From assembly GCA_024397995.1 (NCBI GenBank), contig CP073746.1, positions 3,532,001 through 3,596,000 of the forward strand: a DNA stretch of 64,000 nucleotides, read 5' to 3'. This document shows, in pieces, positions 53,000-64,000 of this stretch. The notes under the pieces are model-generated. The model did no database searches. It had not been told where the DNA came from and saw only the letters and a program-made list of their open reading frames with translations. Source of the stretch: a bacterium SCSIO 12827 (GTDB lineage: Bacteria; Pseudomonadota; Alphaproteobacteria; Rhodospirillales; Casp-alpha2). How positions within the stretch are numbered: position 1 is the first letter of the stretch; every line of letters begins with the position of its first letter. A program made the position numbers and the translations under genes.

Positions 53000-53793
53000 G
53001 CCGCCAGCACCGCGTCCACCGCTTCCGCGAAGCCGGCGCCAGAGGCGCTTTCCGTCACGTACTTTGGCTTGGCCGAAAGACGGTCGCCGAAATCGCGCAC
53101 GTTGGCGACGCCGACGGCATGGGGAAAGAAGTCGAACAGCGGCGCGTCGTTGGGGCTGTCGCCGACGAACATCCAGCGCCCGCGTTCGCCCTCATCCGAC
53201 ACGTCGGCGCGGAACAGTTCGCGCAGCACCAGGCAGGTCGTCGTCAGCTTGTCATAGGGGCCGAGCCAGCCGTTGACGTGAATGTTGGAATAGGTCGCGG
53301 TCATGCCCGCGGCCTCCATGATGGAAACGATCTGGGCCACGGCCTCCTCGCCCAAGGGCGCCACGTCCTGGGCATGGTCGATGGCAAGGTCGGTCTCGCG
53401 ATATGCCTGATCGGCGGCCAGCGCCGCCCCCGGCACTTCGGCGATGATTGCTTCCAGCACTTTTTCGTACTGCGCCCAATGATTGCGCCGTTCGTCCCGC
53501 GCCAGGATATGCAGATGCACCATGCGCCCCGTGTCGGGATGCAGGCGGAACACGAAGCCGCCCGATTCACCGACCACGGCATCGACCGGCCAGGTCCGCG
53601 CCATGGCATCGCAGGTGCCGGCGGCGGCCCCGGTCACGGCGACGACCTTCAGCCCCGCCGCCTGAGCACGTTCCAGCGCCGCGAGGGCGGTCGACGTGAT
53701 CTTGCCGTCGGTGGTCAGGGTGCCGTCGACGTCGGTGATGATGCCGCGGATGGCACGGCGATGGTCGGTGGAGAATGCGTCGAGCGGGCCCAT
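52972..53793 (-). CDS. HAD-superfamily (Cof-like) phosphatase
   Basis: The product is 273 residues. The nucleophile motif is GIITDVDGTLTTDGK, motif II Thr is in VVAVTGAAAG, and motifs III-IV are in FVGDSPNDAPLF. The cap domain is of type IIB, as in sucrose-phosphate and mannosyl-3-phosphoglycerate phosphatases. It begins one codon-overlap after the pheT stop, so it is the last gene of that operon. Confidence 0.87.
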   Translation of the reverse strand: MGPLDAFSTDHRRAIRGIITDVDGTLTTDGKITSTALAALERAQAAGLKVVAVTGAAAGTCDAMARTWPVDAVVGESGGFVFRLHPDTGRMVHLHILARDERRNHWAQYEKVLEAIIAEVPGAALAADQAYRETDLAIDHAQDVAPLGEEAVAQIVSIMEAAGMTATYSNIHVNGWLGPYDKLTTTCLVLRELFRADVSDEGERGRWMFVGDSPNDAPLFDFFPHAVGVANVRDFGDRLSAKPKYVTESASGAGFAEAVDAVLAAQAAAGATE

Positions 53794-56198
53794 CAGGTCC
53801 GCAGCTCGCCGCCCGTGGCCTTGGTCACGCCGGCGATGACCTTGTCGGCGACGGCCTCGATATCGGCGTCGGTCAGGGTCTTGTCCACGGGCTGCAGGAC
53901 GACGTTGATGGCCAGCGACTTCTTACCTTCACCCACACCCTTGCCTTCGTAAACGTCGAACAGGGTGACCTCGGTGATCAGGGCCTTGTCGGCGGCATGG
54001 GCGGCATTGATGACCTTGGCCGCCTCGACATCGGCATCGACGACGAAGGCGAAATCGCGGGCGACCGGCTGCAGGGCCGACAGCACGAGGTGCGCCTTGG
54101 CGGCGGACTTCTTCGCCTTCACCGCCGGCAGGTTGTCGAAATAAATTTCGAAGGCGACGGCCGGGCCCTTCACGTCCAGGGCTTTCAGGACCGCCGGATG
54201 GACCTCGCCGAAGGCGGCCAGCATCATGGGGCCGAGACGCAGCGTGCCGGAACGGCCCGGGTGATACCAACTTGGCGCATCGGTCTTGATCTGCGCCCGG
54301 TCGGCCGGCAGGCCGAGATCGGCCAGCACCGCCTGGGCATCGGCCTTGGCGTCATAGGTATCGACGCCGCGCGGCTGCGCCGCCCAATGGCGCGGGCCGG
54401 TCTTGCCGACGCGGATACCTGCGGCGACCAACTGCTGGTCTTCCGGCTTGGCGCCCGGGAATTGAGGGCCGACCTCGAACAAGGCCAGATCGGCATAGCC
54501 CCGGGCCTGATTGCGCGCCGCGGCGGCCAACAGGTTGGGCAGGATCGACGGACGCATGACGTCAAGATCGGTAGAGATCGGGTTGAGCAGCCGCATGGTA
54601 TCGGCCACGCCGCCGAACAGCTTGGCCTGGGCGTCGGGCATGAAGGAATAGGTCACGGCCTCGACCATGCCGCGGGCGGCCAGCAGGCGACGCGCCTGGG
54701 CGCGGCGGCGCTGGTCCGGGGTCATCACGGGGCCTTGGGTTCCCGCGGGCCGGGTGACCGCAACCGGCGCAATGCGGTCATAACCGTTGATGCGCACGAT
54801 TTCTTCCACCAGGCAGGCTTCCGACACGATGTCGGAACGCCAGGACGGCACACTGACCACCAGACGGCTGCCCTGGTCGGAATCGATGGCGAAGCCCAGG
54901 ACGTTGAGAATCCGCCGCGCCTCGACGCCCTCGATCTCGGTGCCGCCCAGGGTCAGAACCTTGTCCAGGTTGAAATCGAGGGTACGGCGCCAGTCGGGGC
55001 CGTCGCCGGCGGAGACCACGTTCGACGCCTCGCCGCCGCAAAGCTCCAGGATCAGGCGCGTCGCGATCTCGCAGGCGTCGTCAAGGAAGTCGGGATCGAC
55101 GCCGCGTTCGAACCGGTACCGCGCGTCGGTCTGCAGGTTGAGCTTGCGCCCGGTCATCGCCGTGCGCACGGGATCGAAATAGGCGACTTCCAGGAACACC
55201 TCCGTCGTCGCCTCGGTGCAGCCCGAGTCCAGACCCCCGACCACACCGGCCACGGCCCGCGGGCCGTTATCGTCGGCAATCACGGTCATGTCCGCGTCCA
55301 GGTCGTATTCGACCTCGTTCAGCGCCAGAATTTTTTCGCCCGGCTTTGCCAGGCGGGCGGTGATCGTACCCGCGACCTTGGCCGCGTCGAACACGTGCAG
55401 CGGGCGGTCGAATTCGAAGGAAATGTAGTTGGTGATGTCGACCAGGGCCGAGATCGGGCGCAGCCCCACGGCGGTCAGACGATCCTGCAGCCATTTCGGG
55501 CTGGGGCCGTTCTTGACCCCCCGGAAGGCGCGGCCCACGAATTTGGAACACGCACTGGCCGTCTCTTCCGTGAAGTCGAGAGCCACGCCGAGGGGGCTGT
55601 CGAACACACCCGGCACCGGCGAAGTATCAAGGGGCTTCAGGCTGCCGAGTCCGGAAGCCGCAAGGTCGCGGGCGATGCCGCGCACGCCGAGGCAATCGCC
55701 CCGGTTGGGCGTGATGGCGATTTCGATGACCGGATCGGCCAGGCCCATGACATCGACGGCGCGGGCACCGACCTCGGCATCCGCGGGCAGTTCGACGATG
55801 CCGTCGTGTTCATCGGACAGGCCCATTTCCCGTTCCGACAGCAGCATGCCGTTCGACGTCACACCGCGAATTTCCGTGGGCTTCAGGGTAATACCCGTGC
55901 CCGGGACGTAAGAACCGGAGGGGGCGAACACGCCCTTCAGGCCGGTCCGCGCGTTGGGCGCGCCACAGACCAGTTCGACCGTCTCATCACCAGTGTTGAC
56001 CTGACAAACGCGCAGGCGGTCGGCATCTGGATGCTGCTTGGCGTCCAGAACCTCGCCGACGATGAACGTCTCCAGCCCCTTTGCCCGGTCGGTCACGCCT
56101 TCGACCTCGAGCCCGACCATGGACAGGCGGTCGGTGATTTCCGCCAACGTGGCGTCGGTTTCCAGATGTTGCTTGAGCCAGCCGAGTGTGAACTTCAT
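53793..56198 (-). CDS. pheT: Phenylalanyl-tRNA synthetase beta subunit
   Basis: The product is 801 residues, normal length. It contains the EMAP-type tRNA-binding domain (about 40-150), the B3/B4 editing domain with [12 protein letters not shown]5 (about 400-480), the catalytic-like core with [13 protein letters not shown], and the C-terminal ferredoxin-fold anticodon-binding domain (residues about 705-800). It forms a tetramer with PheS and edits Tyr. It overlaps pheS by 4 bases. Confidence 0.97.
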   Translation of the reverse strand: MKFTLGWLKQHLETDATLAEITDRLSMVGLEVEGVTDRAKGLETFIVGEVLDAKQHPDADRLRVCQVNTGDETVELVCGAPNARTGLKGVFAPSGSYVPGTGITLKPTEIRGVTSNGMLLSEREMGLSDEHDGIVELPADAEVGARAVDVMGLADPVIEIAITPNRGDCLGVRGIARDLAASGLGSLKPLDTSPVPGVFDSPLGVALDFTEETASACSKFVGRAFRGVKNGPSPKWLQDRLTAVGLRPISALVDITNYISFEFDRPLHVFDAAKVAGTITARLAKPGEKILALNEVEYDLDADMTVIADDNGPRAVAGVVGGLDSGCTEATTEVFLEVAYFDPVRTAMTGRKLNLQTDARYRFERGVDPDFLDDACEIATRLILELCGGEASNVVSAGDGPDWRRTLDFNLDKVLTLGGTEIEGVEARRILNVLGFAIDSDQGSRLVVSVPSWRSDIVSEACLVEEIVRINGYDRIAPVAVTRPAGTQGPVMTPDQRRRAQARRLLAARGMVEAVTYSFMPDAQAKLFGGVADTMRLLNPISTDLDVMRPSILPNLLAAAARNQARGYADLALFEVGPQFPGAKPEDQQLVAAGIRVGKTGPRHWAAQPRGVDTYDAKADAQAVLADLGLPADRAQIKTDAPSWYHPGRSGTLRLGPMMLAAFGEVHPAVLKALDVKGPAVAFEIYFDNLPAVKAKKSAAKAHLVLSALQPVARDFAFVVDADVEAAKVINAAHAADKALITEVTLFDVYEGKGVGEGKKSLAINVVLQPVDKTLTDADIEAVADKVIAGVTKATGGELRT

Positions 56199-57277
56199 CG
56201 GTTCAGCCCCCCGGTCCGGGACGGAATGTCGAGGGACGCGAAGCCGTAATGGCGCATCCAGCGCAGATCCGATTCATAGAAGGTGCGCAGGTCCGGCACG
56301 CCGTATTTCAGCATCGCCATGCGCTCGACCCCCATGCCGAAGGCAAAGCCCTGGTATTTCTCGGGATCGATGCCGCAATTGCGCAGCACGTTGGGATTGA
56401 CCATGCCCGAGCCGCCGATTTCCAGCCAGTCGCCGCCATGCCCGATCTTCAGCTCGCCGCCTTCGCGGGTGCAGCCGATATCGACCTCGGCCGAGGGTTC
56501 GGTGAAGGGAAAATAACTGGGCCGGAAGCGCACGGGCAGATCGTCGATGCCGAAGAAGGCGCGGCAGAATTCGATCAGGCAGCCCTTGAGATGGCCCATA
56601 TGGGTCTTCTCGTCGACCAGCAGTGCTTCGACCTGATGGAACATCGGTGAATGGGTCGCGTCGTAATCGCAGCGGTAGGTGCGGCCCGGCACGATCACCC
56701 GGTAGGGCGGCGGGCCGGCCTGCATGGTGCGGATCTGCACCGGCGAGGTATGGGTGCGCAGGACCAGACGGCCCGCGTCCGCGCCGTCGGCCCCGGGCAG
56801 ATAGAAAGTGTCGTGATCCTGGCGGGCCGGATGGTCGGCCGGGATGTTGAGGGCGGTGAAGTTGTGCCAATCGTCCTCGACGTCCGGGCCCTCGGCGATG
56901 CCGAAGCCCATGTCGCCCAGGATGGCGACGATTTCCTCGATGACCTGGCTGACGGGATGGATGCGCCCCGCGTCCTCAGGTCTGGTCGGCAGGGTGACGT
57001 CGATGCGCTCTTCGCCCAGGCGGGCGTCCAGCGCCGCCCCCTCCATGGCCGCCTTGCGAGCGTCCAGGGCGTCTGCGACGGCATCCTTCAACGCGTTGAG
57101 GGCTTGGCCCGCCTCGCGCCGCTGGTCGGCGTCAAGCGCCCCCAGACCTTTCATCTGATCGGTGATGCGGCCCTTCTTGCCGAGCGCTGACACACGCACC
57201 TGTTCGAGCGCGTCCAGATCGCCCGCCGCCTCAACGGCGGCAAGCAGTTCCTCACGGAGCTTGTCGACACTCTCCAT
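56195..57277 (-). CDS. pheS: Phenylalanyl-tRNA synthetase alpha subunit
   Basis: The product is 360 residues. The N-terminal coiled coil (1-90) binds tRNA; the class II core shows [19 protein letters not shown], the motif 2 region [24 protein letters not shown], and motif 3 [21 protein letters not shown]. It activates phenylalanine. It lies downstream of rplT with 83 bases between. Confidence 0.97.
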   Translation of the reverse strand: MESVDKLREELLAAVEAAGDLDALEQVRVSALGKKGRITDQMKGLGALDADQRREAGQALNALKDAVADALDARKAAMEGAALDARLGEERIDVTLPTRPEDAGRIHPVSQVIEEIVAILGDMGFGIAEGPDVEDDWHNFTALNIPADHPARQDHDTFYLPGADGADAGRLVLRTHTSPVQIRTMQAGPPPYRVIVPGRTYRCDYDATHSPMFHQVEALLVDEKTHMGHLKGCLIEFCRAFFGIDDLPVRFRPSYFPFTEPSAEVDIGCTREGGELKIGHGGDWLEIGGSGMVNPNVLRNCGIDPEKYQGFAFGMGVERMAMLKYGVPDLRTFYESDLRWMRHYGFASLDIPSRTGGLNR

Positions 57278-57360
57278 GGCCAGGCCTCGTCATTCAGATG
57301 GCGGTGCCGGTGCCGGCGCGCCGCCCCAAGCCGGGACGGGCGCCGGATACCGGGTCGGGA

Positions 57361-57720
57361 TTAGTTGCCGAGGGCGGCCTGAGCCTGTTCCACCAGCGAC
57401 TTGAAGGCTTCCGGTTCGCGGATCGCGATATCGGACAGGACCTTACGGTCCAGTTCGATCCCGGCCTTGTCCAGGCCGTTCATGAACTGGGAATAGGTCA
57501 TGCCGTGCTCGCGCACGCCCGCGTTGATGCGGGTAATCCAAAGACGACGGAAGTTCCGCTTCTTGGCGCGGCGGTCGCGGTAGGCGTATTGCAGCGCCTT
57601 TTCGACCTTTTCCAGCGAGATGCGGAAGTTGTTCTTGTTCCGGCCGCGGTAACCCTTGGCGCGGGCGATGACCTTTTTATGACGGGCGTGCGCGGTGACG
57701 CCCCGAGTGACTCGTGCCAT
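57361..57720 (-). CDS. rplT: Ribosomal protein L20
   Basis: The product is 119 residues, basic: [18 protein letters not shown], then [14 protein letters not shown] and the [18 protein letters not shown] core. L20 is needed for early 50S assembly and often represses its own operon. It follows rpmI with 33 bases between. Confidence 0.98.
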   Translation of the reverse strand: MARVTRGVTAHARHKKVIARAKGYRGRNKNNFRISLEKVEKALQYAYRDRRAKKRNFRRLWITRINAGVREHGMTYSQFMNGLDKAGIELDRKVLSDIAIREPEAFKSLVEQAQAALGN

Positions 57721-57753
57721 TGTCCAGCTCTCCTAATTCAAAAATACGCGGCG

Positions 57754-57951
57754 TTACAGGTAGGGCGCGAAGGATCGAATCTGGCGCGCGTTCGTCGCGT
57801 CCAGGACCATCGTGCCCCGTGCCTTGCGCTTCATCTTGGTGGAGCGCTTGCGCAGATTGTGGCGTTTGAAGGAGAAATTGCCGCGCACCTTGCCGGTCCC
57901 GGTAACCCGGAACCGTCCCTTGGTGCTGGACTTGGTCTTCAGCTTGGGCAT
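57754..57951 (-). CDS. rpmI: Ribosomal protein L35
   Basis: The product is 65 residues from ATG 57951: MPKLKTKSSTKGRFRVT, then FKRHNLRKRSTKMKRKARGT, all typical. It heads the rpmI-rplT-pheS-pheT operon, whose promoter is at 58073-58101. Confidence 0.98.
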   Translation of the reverse strand: MPKLKTKSSTKGRFRVTGTGKVRGNFSFKRHNLRKRSTKMKRKARGTMVLDATNARQIRSFAPYL

Positions 57952-58072
57952 TTCGACATCCTTTCTTTGGTGGGCCCCGCGCATGGCGGAGGCCGCAAGG
58001 TCTTGATCAATAGTCGTTTCGGGGCGGCCAGGCATGCCCGTTACAAAGCCATGCCGCCCGGTCGAGCCGCGG

Positions 58073-58101
58073 GTTATAGCGCCGAGGGCGGAATGATGCA
58101 A
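58073..58101 (-). promoter_or_regulatory. Promoter of the rpmI-rplT-pheST operon
   Basis: On the minus strand, TTGCAT (58101-58096), a 17-base spacer and TATAAC (58078-58073). It leaves a leader of about 115 bases before rpmI, long enough for an L20-type control structure, though none was resolved by eye. Confidence 0.65.
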
Positions 58102-58133
58102 GGGCCCCCGGAAAATAAGGGATAAAGGGACAT

Positions 58134-60050
58134 TCAGCCCGCCGCGCCGGGGGCCCGATACTCGGGCAGGTCGACGGTTACCGTGGTGCCCTTGCCGAGG
58201 CGGCTGTCGATGGCGATGGCGCCACCGTGCATTTCCACCAATGACCGCGAAATCGCAAGCCCCAAACCCCAGCCCTTTTCCCCCGTATAGGGCGCCTGCG
58301 GGTCCCCCGCATAGGGTGATCCCGGGCCGCCGGTGAAGGCCGCCATCATGTCGCTTAAACGTTCAGGCGCGATGCCGATGCCCGTATCGGACACCCGGAC
58401 ACGCACCACACCGGGGCCGGTTTCCGCCGTTATGACGATACGCCCCCCCCATTCCGTGAACTTCGCCGCGTTGGACAACAGGTTCAGCAGCGTCTGTTTG
58501 ATGGCGCGACGATCCGCGAGGATCGGCGGCAGATCGCCCGGCACCATGGTCTCAAGCGTAATACCCTTGGCGCGGATGACCTCGGTCATGGTCTGGGCGC
58601 AGTCGGCGATGATGCCGGCGACAGGTTCCGCCTCCAGGCAAAGCGCCGTGCGGCCCGCCTCGATCGCGGAAATGTCGAGAAGATCGTTTACCAGATCAAG
58701 CAGGTGGCTGGCGCTGGCGTGGATGTCGCCGGCGTATTCGCGGCGCTTCGCCCCTTCTGGCGCGCCGAAATAGTCATTGGCCAGGATATCGGAGAACCCC
58801 AGGATGGCGTTCAAGGGTGTGCGCAGTTCATGGCTCATGGCGGCCAGGAACTCGGACTTGGCGCGGTTCGCTTCCTCGGCCGAACGTAGCGCCGCGTCGC
58901 GGGCACGCTGGGCCCGACGTTCCTCGGTCACGTCCGTTCCGGTGCCCCGGTAACCGGCGAACTGCCCGTCCTCGGAGAACAGCGGCTTGCCGCTGATCCG
59001 GGCCGAGCGCGGATTGCCCCTACCGTCCATGAATTGATATTCGAAATCACGGAACGGCCGATGATTTTCCAGGTCGTCCAGATGACGGCGCCACTTCTCC
59101 TGGTCCGTGTCTTCACCAGCCACCTCCGCCCGCCGCCGGCCCAGGTAGACCGTGGGATCGAAGCCAATGACTTCGCCCGTGCGGCGGGAGAAATAACTGA
59201 ACCGCAGATCCGCATTCATTTCCCACAGCCAATCGGACGCGACCTCGGCGAAGTCGCGGAACCGCGCCTCGCTTTCCGCCAATTTGCGCTGGGCCGAGAC
59301 CTGTTCGGTCAGATCGACGCTGACCGAACCGACCTTGATGATGTTGCCGTCGGGGTCGCGGATCGGGAATTTGGTGATGTTCAGGATGCGTTTCTCACCA
59401 TCGGCGAAGGTGCGTTCAACCTGACGGCTGAGCGTGTTGCCGGTGGTCAGGACATGGCGTTCCTGTTCATTCATGACGACCGCCTCGGCCGGCGACTGGA
59501 AATCCTCGATCTGATCCGACCGGCGGCCGACCATGGTGTCGATGTCGAAGCCATACCAATCCGTATAGGTTCGGTTGGGCCGCTCGATGATATGGTTTTC
59601 GTCCTTGATCAACAGCCCGACGGGGACGTTCTCGAACACCGACCGCAGGACGCTTTCACTGTCTTCGAGCGCTACCTTCTGGCGGGCGACCAGGCCCGTC
59701 TGGCGGACCATCTGCAGCACGGTGATGACCAGCCCGACCAGGATCAACACCGCCGACAGTCCGTTGAAATACCAGCTGTAGGTCAGATGAAGAGCGGTCA
59801 TGGCCGGCATCGCCGCCTCGATGGCCGGCCGGCTGACCATCAGGTAAAGGTCGGCAATGTACAGGGACACGCCGCACCACAGGCCGGCCAGGATAAGGCC
59901 GACGCCCGGCGTGGCCCCCGCCTGTCGCAGCGCCCGCCAGCGCAGCAGCGCCGCCGTGGTCCCGGCACAAGCCACGGCGACCAGCAGCAAATCCGTGGTG
60001 ACCATGACGCCCCACGGCGGAAACCGTTCGAGAATTGATCCGTCCTGCAT
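58134..60050 (-). CDS. Membrane PAS-domain sensor histidine kinase
   Basis: The product is 638 residues from ATG 60050. Four or so membrane segments at residues about 15-130, then two PAS domains (VPVGLLIKDENHIIERPNRTYTDW... and SDWLWEMNADLRFSYFSRRTG...), a HisKA domain with phospho-acceptor His in MSHELRTPLNAILGFSD, and an ATPase domain with N-type LLNLLSNAAKF and DTGIGIAPE, GLGLAISR. No response regulator is adjacent. Confidence 0.9.
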   Translation of the reverse strand: MQDGSILERFPPWGVMVTTDLLLVAVACAGTTAALLRWRALRQAGATPGVGLILAGLWCGVSLYIADLYLMVSRPAIEAAMPAMTALHLTYSWYFNGLSAVLILVGLVITVLQMVRQTGLVARQKVALEDSESVLRSVFENVPVGLLIKDENHIIERPNRTYTDWYGFDIDTMVGRRSDQIEDFQSPAEAVVMNEQERHVLTTGNTLSRQVERTFADGEKRILNITKFPIRDPDGNIIKVGSVSVDLTEQVSAQRKLAESEARFRDFAEVASDWLWEMNADLRFSYFSRRTGEVIGFDPTVYLGRRRAEVAGEDTDQEKWRRHLDDLENHRPFRDFEYQFMDGRGNPRSARISGKPLFSEDGQFAGYRGTGTDVTEERRAQRARDAALRSAEEANRAKSEFLAAMSHELRTPLNAILGFSDILANDYFGAPEGAKRREYAGDIHASASHLLDLVNDLLDISAIEAGRTALCLEAEPVAGIIADCAQTMTEVIRAKGITLETMVPGDLPPILADRRAIKQTLLNLLSNAAKFTEWGGRIVITAETGPGVVRVRVSDTGIGIAPERLSDMMAAFTGGPGSPYAGDPQAPYTGEKGWGLGLAISRSLVEMHGGAIAIDSRLGKGTTVTVDLPEYRAPGAAG

Positions 60051-60094
60051 CTTCGCCCCCCAAGGCGCCCCTCCCGGCGCGCCCGAACGCAGGT

Positions 60095-60832
60095 TTATTC
60101 GATAATTGTCACACCGCCTCGGAAGCTGAAGGTCCCCGATTTCGACATACCGACGATCACGCAACCATCCCCCTGATTATAGATCTGCCATCCGCGCAGC
60201 AGAATCGATTCCCCCACCTGGATCGGATGAAGGGTTGCCCTGCCACTGAAATTTTCAACCACGCCCTTGCCCTCGGCATCGGCCGTCAGGAAGTATCGCC
60301 CGGACTTGTCGGCATTAAACTGCGCCTTTTGGCAGACATAAACATGGCGCGCGTGATGAGACATGGTCTCCATCTTGGCGACGGCCTTGGCAAACTGGAT
60401 GCAGCGTTCTGTCACCTGTTCGTCTGATGCGAACTTGGACAGGCCGACCAATTGGCGCTGGGTAAATTCCGTGTACACGATGCCCGCGGGAATCCGGTAT
60501 TGCTCCTTAATCTGGGCGCAGGCATCGAAATCCTGAATCTTGAAGCCTTCCTTGGCGGCGCGGCGGGCGAATTTGTTGGCCTTGCTGGCCAGTTCCTTCG
60601 CCCGGGCGTCAAGCGCTTCCTGGCTGTCCTTCGCGACATGGCCCATCACCTGATAGGCGTACCAGCCCAAAAGGGCCACGGCCGGCACGACAAGAATGAG
60701 GATAAAGCCCCAGAAGAAGCTTTTGGGCAGGCCCTTCTTGGCCTTGCCGCCGGCCTTTGCCTTGCCCTTCGGCTTGCCCTTGGCCTGGGGCTTTGCCTTG
60801 GTCGGTGCCTTCGGTTTTGCCTGTTCCGCCAT
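60095..60832 (-). CDS. Membrane-anchored protein of unknown function
   Basis: The product is 245 residues. An N-terminal 37-residue Lys/Ala/Pro-rich cytoplasmic tail is followed by one membrane segment (about 40-62), a helical region and an extracytoplasmic beta-rich domain with three Cys. It is encoded 44 bases upstream of the histidine kinase on the same strand, so it may sense or present a signal to it. No family was recognised. Confidence 0.6.
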   Translation of the reverse strand: MAEQAKPKAPTKAKPQAKGKPKGKAKAGGKAKKGLPKSFFWGFILILVVPAVALLGWYAYQVMGHVAKDSQEALDARAKELASKANKFARRAAKEGFKIQDFDACAQIKEQYRIPAGIVYTEFTQRQLVGLSKFASDEQVTERCIQFAKAVAKMETMSHHARHVYVCQKAQFNADKSGRYFLTADAEGKGVVENFSGRATLHPIQVGESILLRGWQIYNQGDGCVIVGMSKSGTFSFRGGVTIIE

Positions 60833-60998
60833 GTTCCTGCTTTTCTCATGCCCATGTCGTCGCTTGTCCGGGCGGGAGCCTAATCATCGACCCTTACATT
60901 ACCCTTAAAATCACACCGATACAGCCCCCACGCCCGCCCATACCATTGTACGCGGCGCCATTGACCCGGCGGGGAGCACCCCCCATTCTGCCGACGCC

Positions 60999-62015
60999 AT
61001 GCTGTTGATCGGTCTCATCGACGGGGGGAAAGCGGCCTTCGATCCCCTGATTTTGCTGCTGCTCGCCCTGCTGCTTGACGCCTATCTGGGCGACACGCCG
61101 TGGCTGTTCAAGCGCGCCAAGCATCCGGTGGCGCTGCTGGGCGCCGTGATCGACTGGCTCGACCGCAAGCTGAACCGCGACAAACGCCCGGAAATGGACC
61201 GCGCCGTGCGCGGCGCGGTGGCCGTCCTGGCCGTGGTCGCGCTGACCGGCGGCCTGGGGCTGGGCGTGGCCTGGCTGTCCTTCGTCCATCCCTGGGGCTG
61301 GATCGTCGAACTGTTCTGCATCGTTCTGTTGATCGCGCAGCGAGGTCTTTACGACCACGTGCGCGCCGTGCGACGGGGGCTGGACAACAATCTGGAGGCC
61401 GGGCGCAAGGCCGTGTCGCACATCGTCGGGCGCGATCCGCAGCAGCTCGACCGTTACGGCGTCGCCCGCGCCGCCATTGAATCCGCGGCCGAGAATTTCT
61501 GCGACGGGGTCGTCGCCCCGGTCTTCTTCTATGTGCTGTTCGGCGCCCCCGGCCTGTTCATCTACAAAGCCGTCAACACCATGGACAGCATGATCGGCCA
61601 CCGCACGCCCAAGTACCGGGCCTTCGGCATGACGGCGGCGCGGCTGGACGACGTGTTGAACCTGATTCCGGCCCGGCTTTCCGGCCTGTTCATCTGCCTG
61701 GGCGCCCCCTTCGCGCCGGGCGGCCAGCCCTGGCAGGCGATCAAGGTCATGCTGCGCGACGCCGGCAAGCACCGGTCCCTCAATGCCGGCTGGCCCGAAG
61801 GCGCCATGGCGGGTGCCCTCGGCCTGGCCCTCGCCGGACCCCGCCGCTATGCCCAGGATGTCGCCCGCGACCCCTGGATCGGCCACGGCACGGCCCAGGC
61901 CACGGCCGCGGACATCGGCCGTGCCCTCTATCTTTACGCCGTCGCCTGTTTGATCAACGCGGGCTGGGTCGCCGCCCTTGCCGTGGTGCGCTTTTCCCAA
62001 CCCGTGACCGGTTAA
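60999..62015 (+). CDS. cobD: Adenosylcobinamide-phosphate synthase CobD/CbiB
   Basis: The product is 338 residues with several membrane segments. The start LLLALLLDAYLGDTPWLFKRAKHPVALLGAVI and the central IESAAENFCDGVVAPVFFY, AVNTMDSMIGHRTPKYR motifs are diagnostic. It attaches aminopropanol to cobyric acid in B12 synthesis, which would serve the methylmalonyl-CoA mutase at 34701. Confidence 0.95.
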   Translation: MLLIGLIDGGKAAFDPLILLLLALLLDAYLGDTPWLFKRAKHPVALLGAVIDWLDRKLNRDKRPEMDRAVRGAVAVLAVVALTGGLGLGVAWLSFVHPWGWIVELFCIVLLIAQRGLYDHVRAVRRGLDNNLEAGRKAVSHIVGRDPQQLDRYGVARAAIESAAENFCDGVVAPVFFYVLFGAPGLFIYKAVNTMDSMIGHRTPKYRAFGMTAARLDDVLNLIPARLSGLFICLGAPFAPGGQPWQAIKVMLRDAGKHRSLNAGWPEGAMAGALGLALAGPRRYAQDVARDPWIGHGTAQATAADIGRALYLYAVACLINAGWVAALAVVRFSQPVTG

Positions 62016-62129
62016 CAGCAGCGCAACAGACCGTTGCCGCGCTGCCGGGGTGCGGGCAGAATGCGCGAAACATTCCGCCGGACCGGTTTCCCGGCGAGAA
62101 AATCACATCAGGGAGTGCACCCGCAGGCC

Positions 62130-64000
<1,871 letters not shown>

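Noticed and set aside
53775-56249. An 824-codon plus-strand open frame
   Set aside because: It is the antisense shadow of pheT, which has full family motifs.

Overview
The window is high-GC and reads as an alphaproteobacterial chromosome, most like Rhodospirillales. The evidence is a clear GcrA cell-cycle regulator (37194-37574), a bufferin-type copper-peptide operon, a PagL-like lipid A deacylase, methylmalonyl-CoA mutase with a CobD enzyme, and a split translation-gene layout in which thrS-infC lies about 26 kb from rpmI-rplT-pheS-pheT.

Region 1 (about 303-26406) is a phage-derived island of podovirus type. A lysis block (two tiny membrane proteins, a SleB-type wall hydrolase, a 3-TM holin) leads into a T7-like tail fibre gene. 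Then comes an unusual cassette: a protein with every second residue cysteine directly before a Hint domain, a CDP-alcohol phosphatidyltransferase-like membrane protein lacking its last catalytic Asp, an unknown protein, a radical SAM-SPASM enzyme and a 2OG-Fe(II) oxygenase-like protein. The large terminase follows. After a stretch of cargo genes come capsid, tail tube A, nozzle, internal virion protein, portal and scaffold. I see no integrase, repressor, replication gene or small terminase, and a host-like gene for an ODP/DHH fusion sits inside on the opposite strand.

Threaded through this island, with one copy beyond it at 32.8 kb, is a four-member protein family. Its members share an N-terminal peptidoglycan-binding-like domain of about 100 residues and then diverge into unrelated C-terminal domains (GH108 muramidase, transglycosylase-like, two unknown). 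Each is next to a different secreted or membrane protein (DUF2927-like, CPBP/Abi-like, a 2-TM protein, a secreted Cys protein). This looks like an effector/immunity cassette set carried on phage machinery. A fifth, unrelated pair lies at 15.9-17.1 kb.

Region 2 (26.6-41.4 kb) is mostly housekeeping: alpha/beta hydrolase, two glycosyltransferases, thrS, infC (apparent AUA start), a GGCT-like protein, a candidate arfA with a terminator inside its reading frame, methylmalonyl-CoA mutase, gcrA (3' end tandemly duplicated), an ACT-domain gene with a possible attenuator leader, a Nudix hydrolase, YtoQ, proline iminopeptidase, a PagL homologue and tRNA-Arg(CCU).

Region 3 (41.4-64 kb) holds the bufferin operon, an HtrA-like protease, a CaiB-type CoA transferase, a serine/aspartate-glyoxylate aminotransferase, a divergent FAD/Fe-S 2-hydroxyacid dehydrogenase with its GntR neighbour, a membrane adenylate cyclase, a HAD phosphatase, pheT-pheS-rplT-rpmI, a PAS histidine kinase with a membrane partner, cobD, and an acetoacetyl-CoA synthetase that runs off the right edge.
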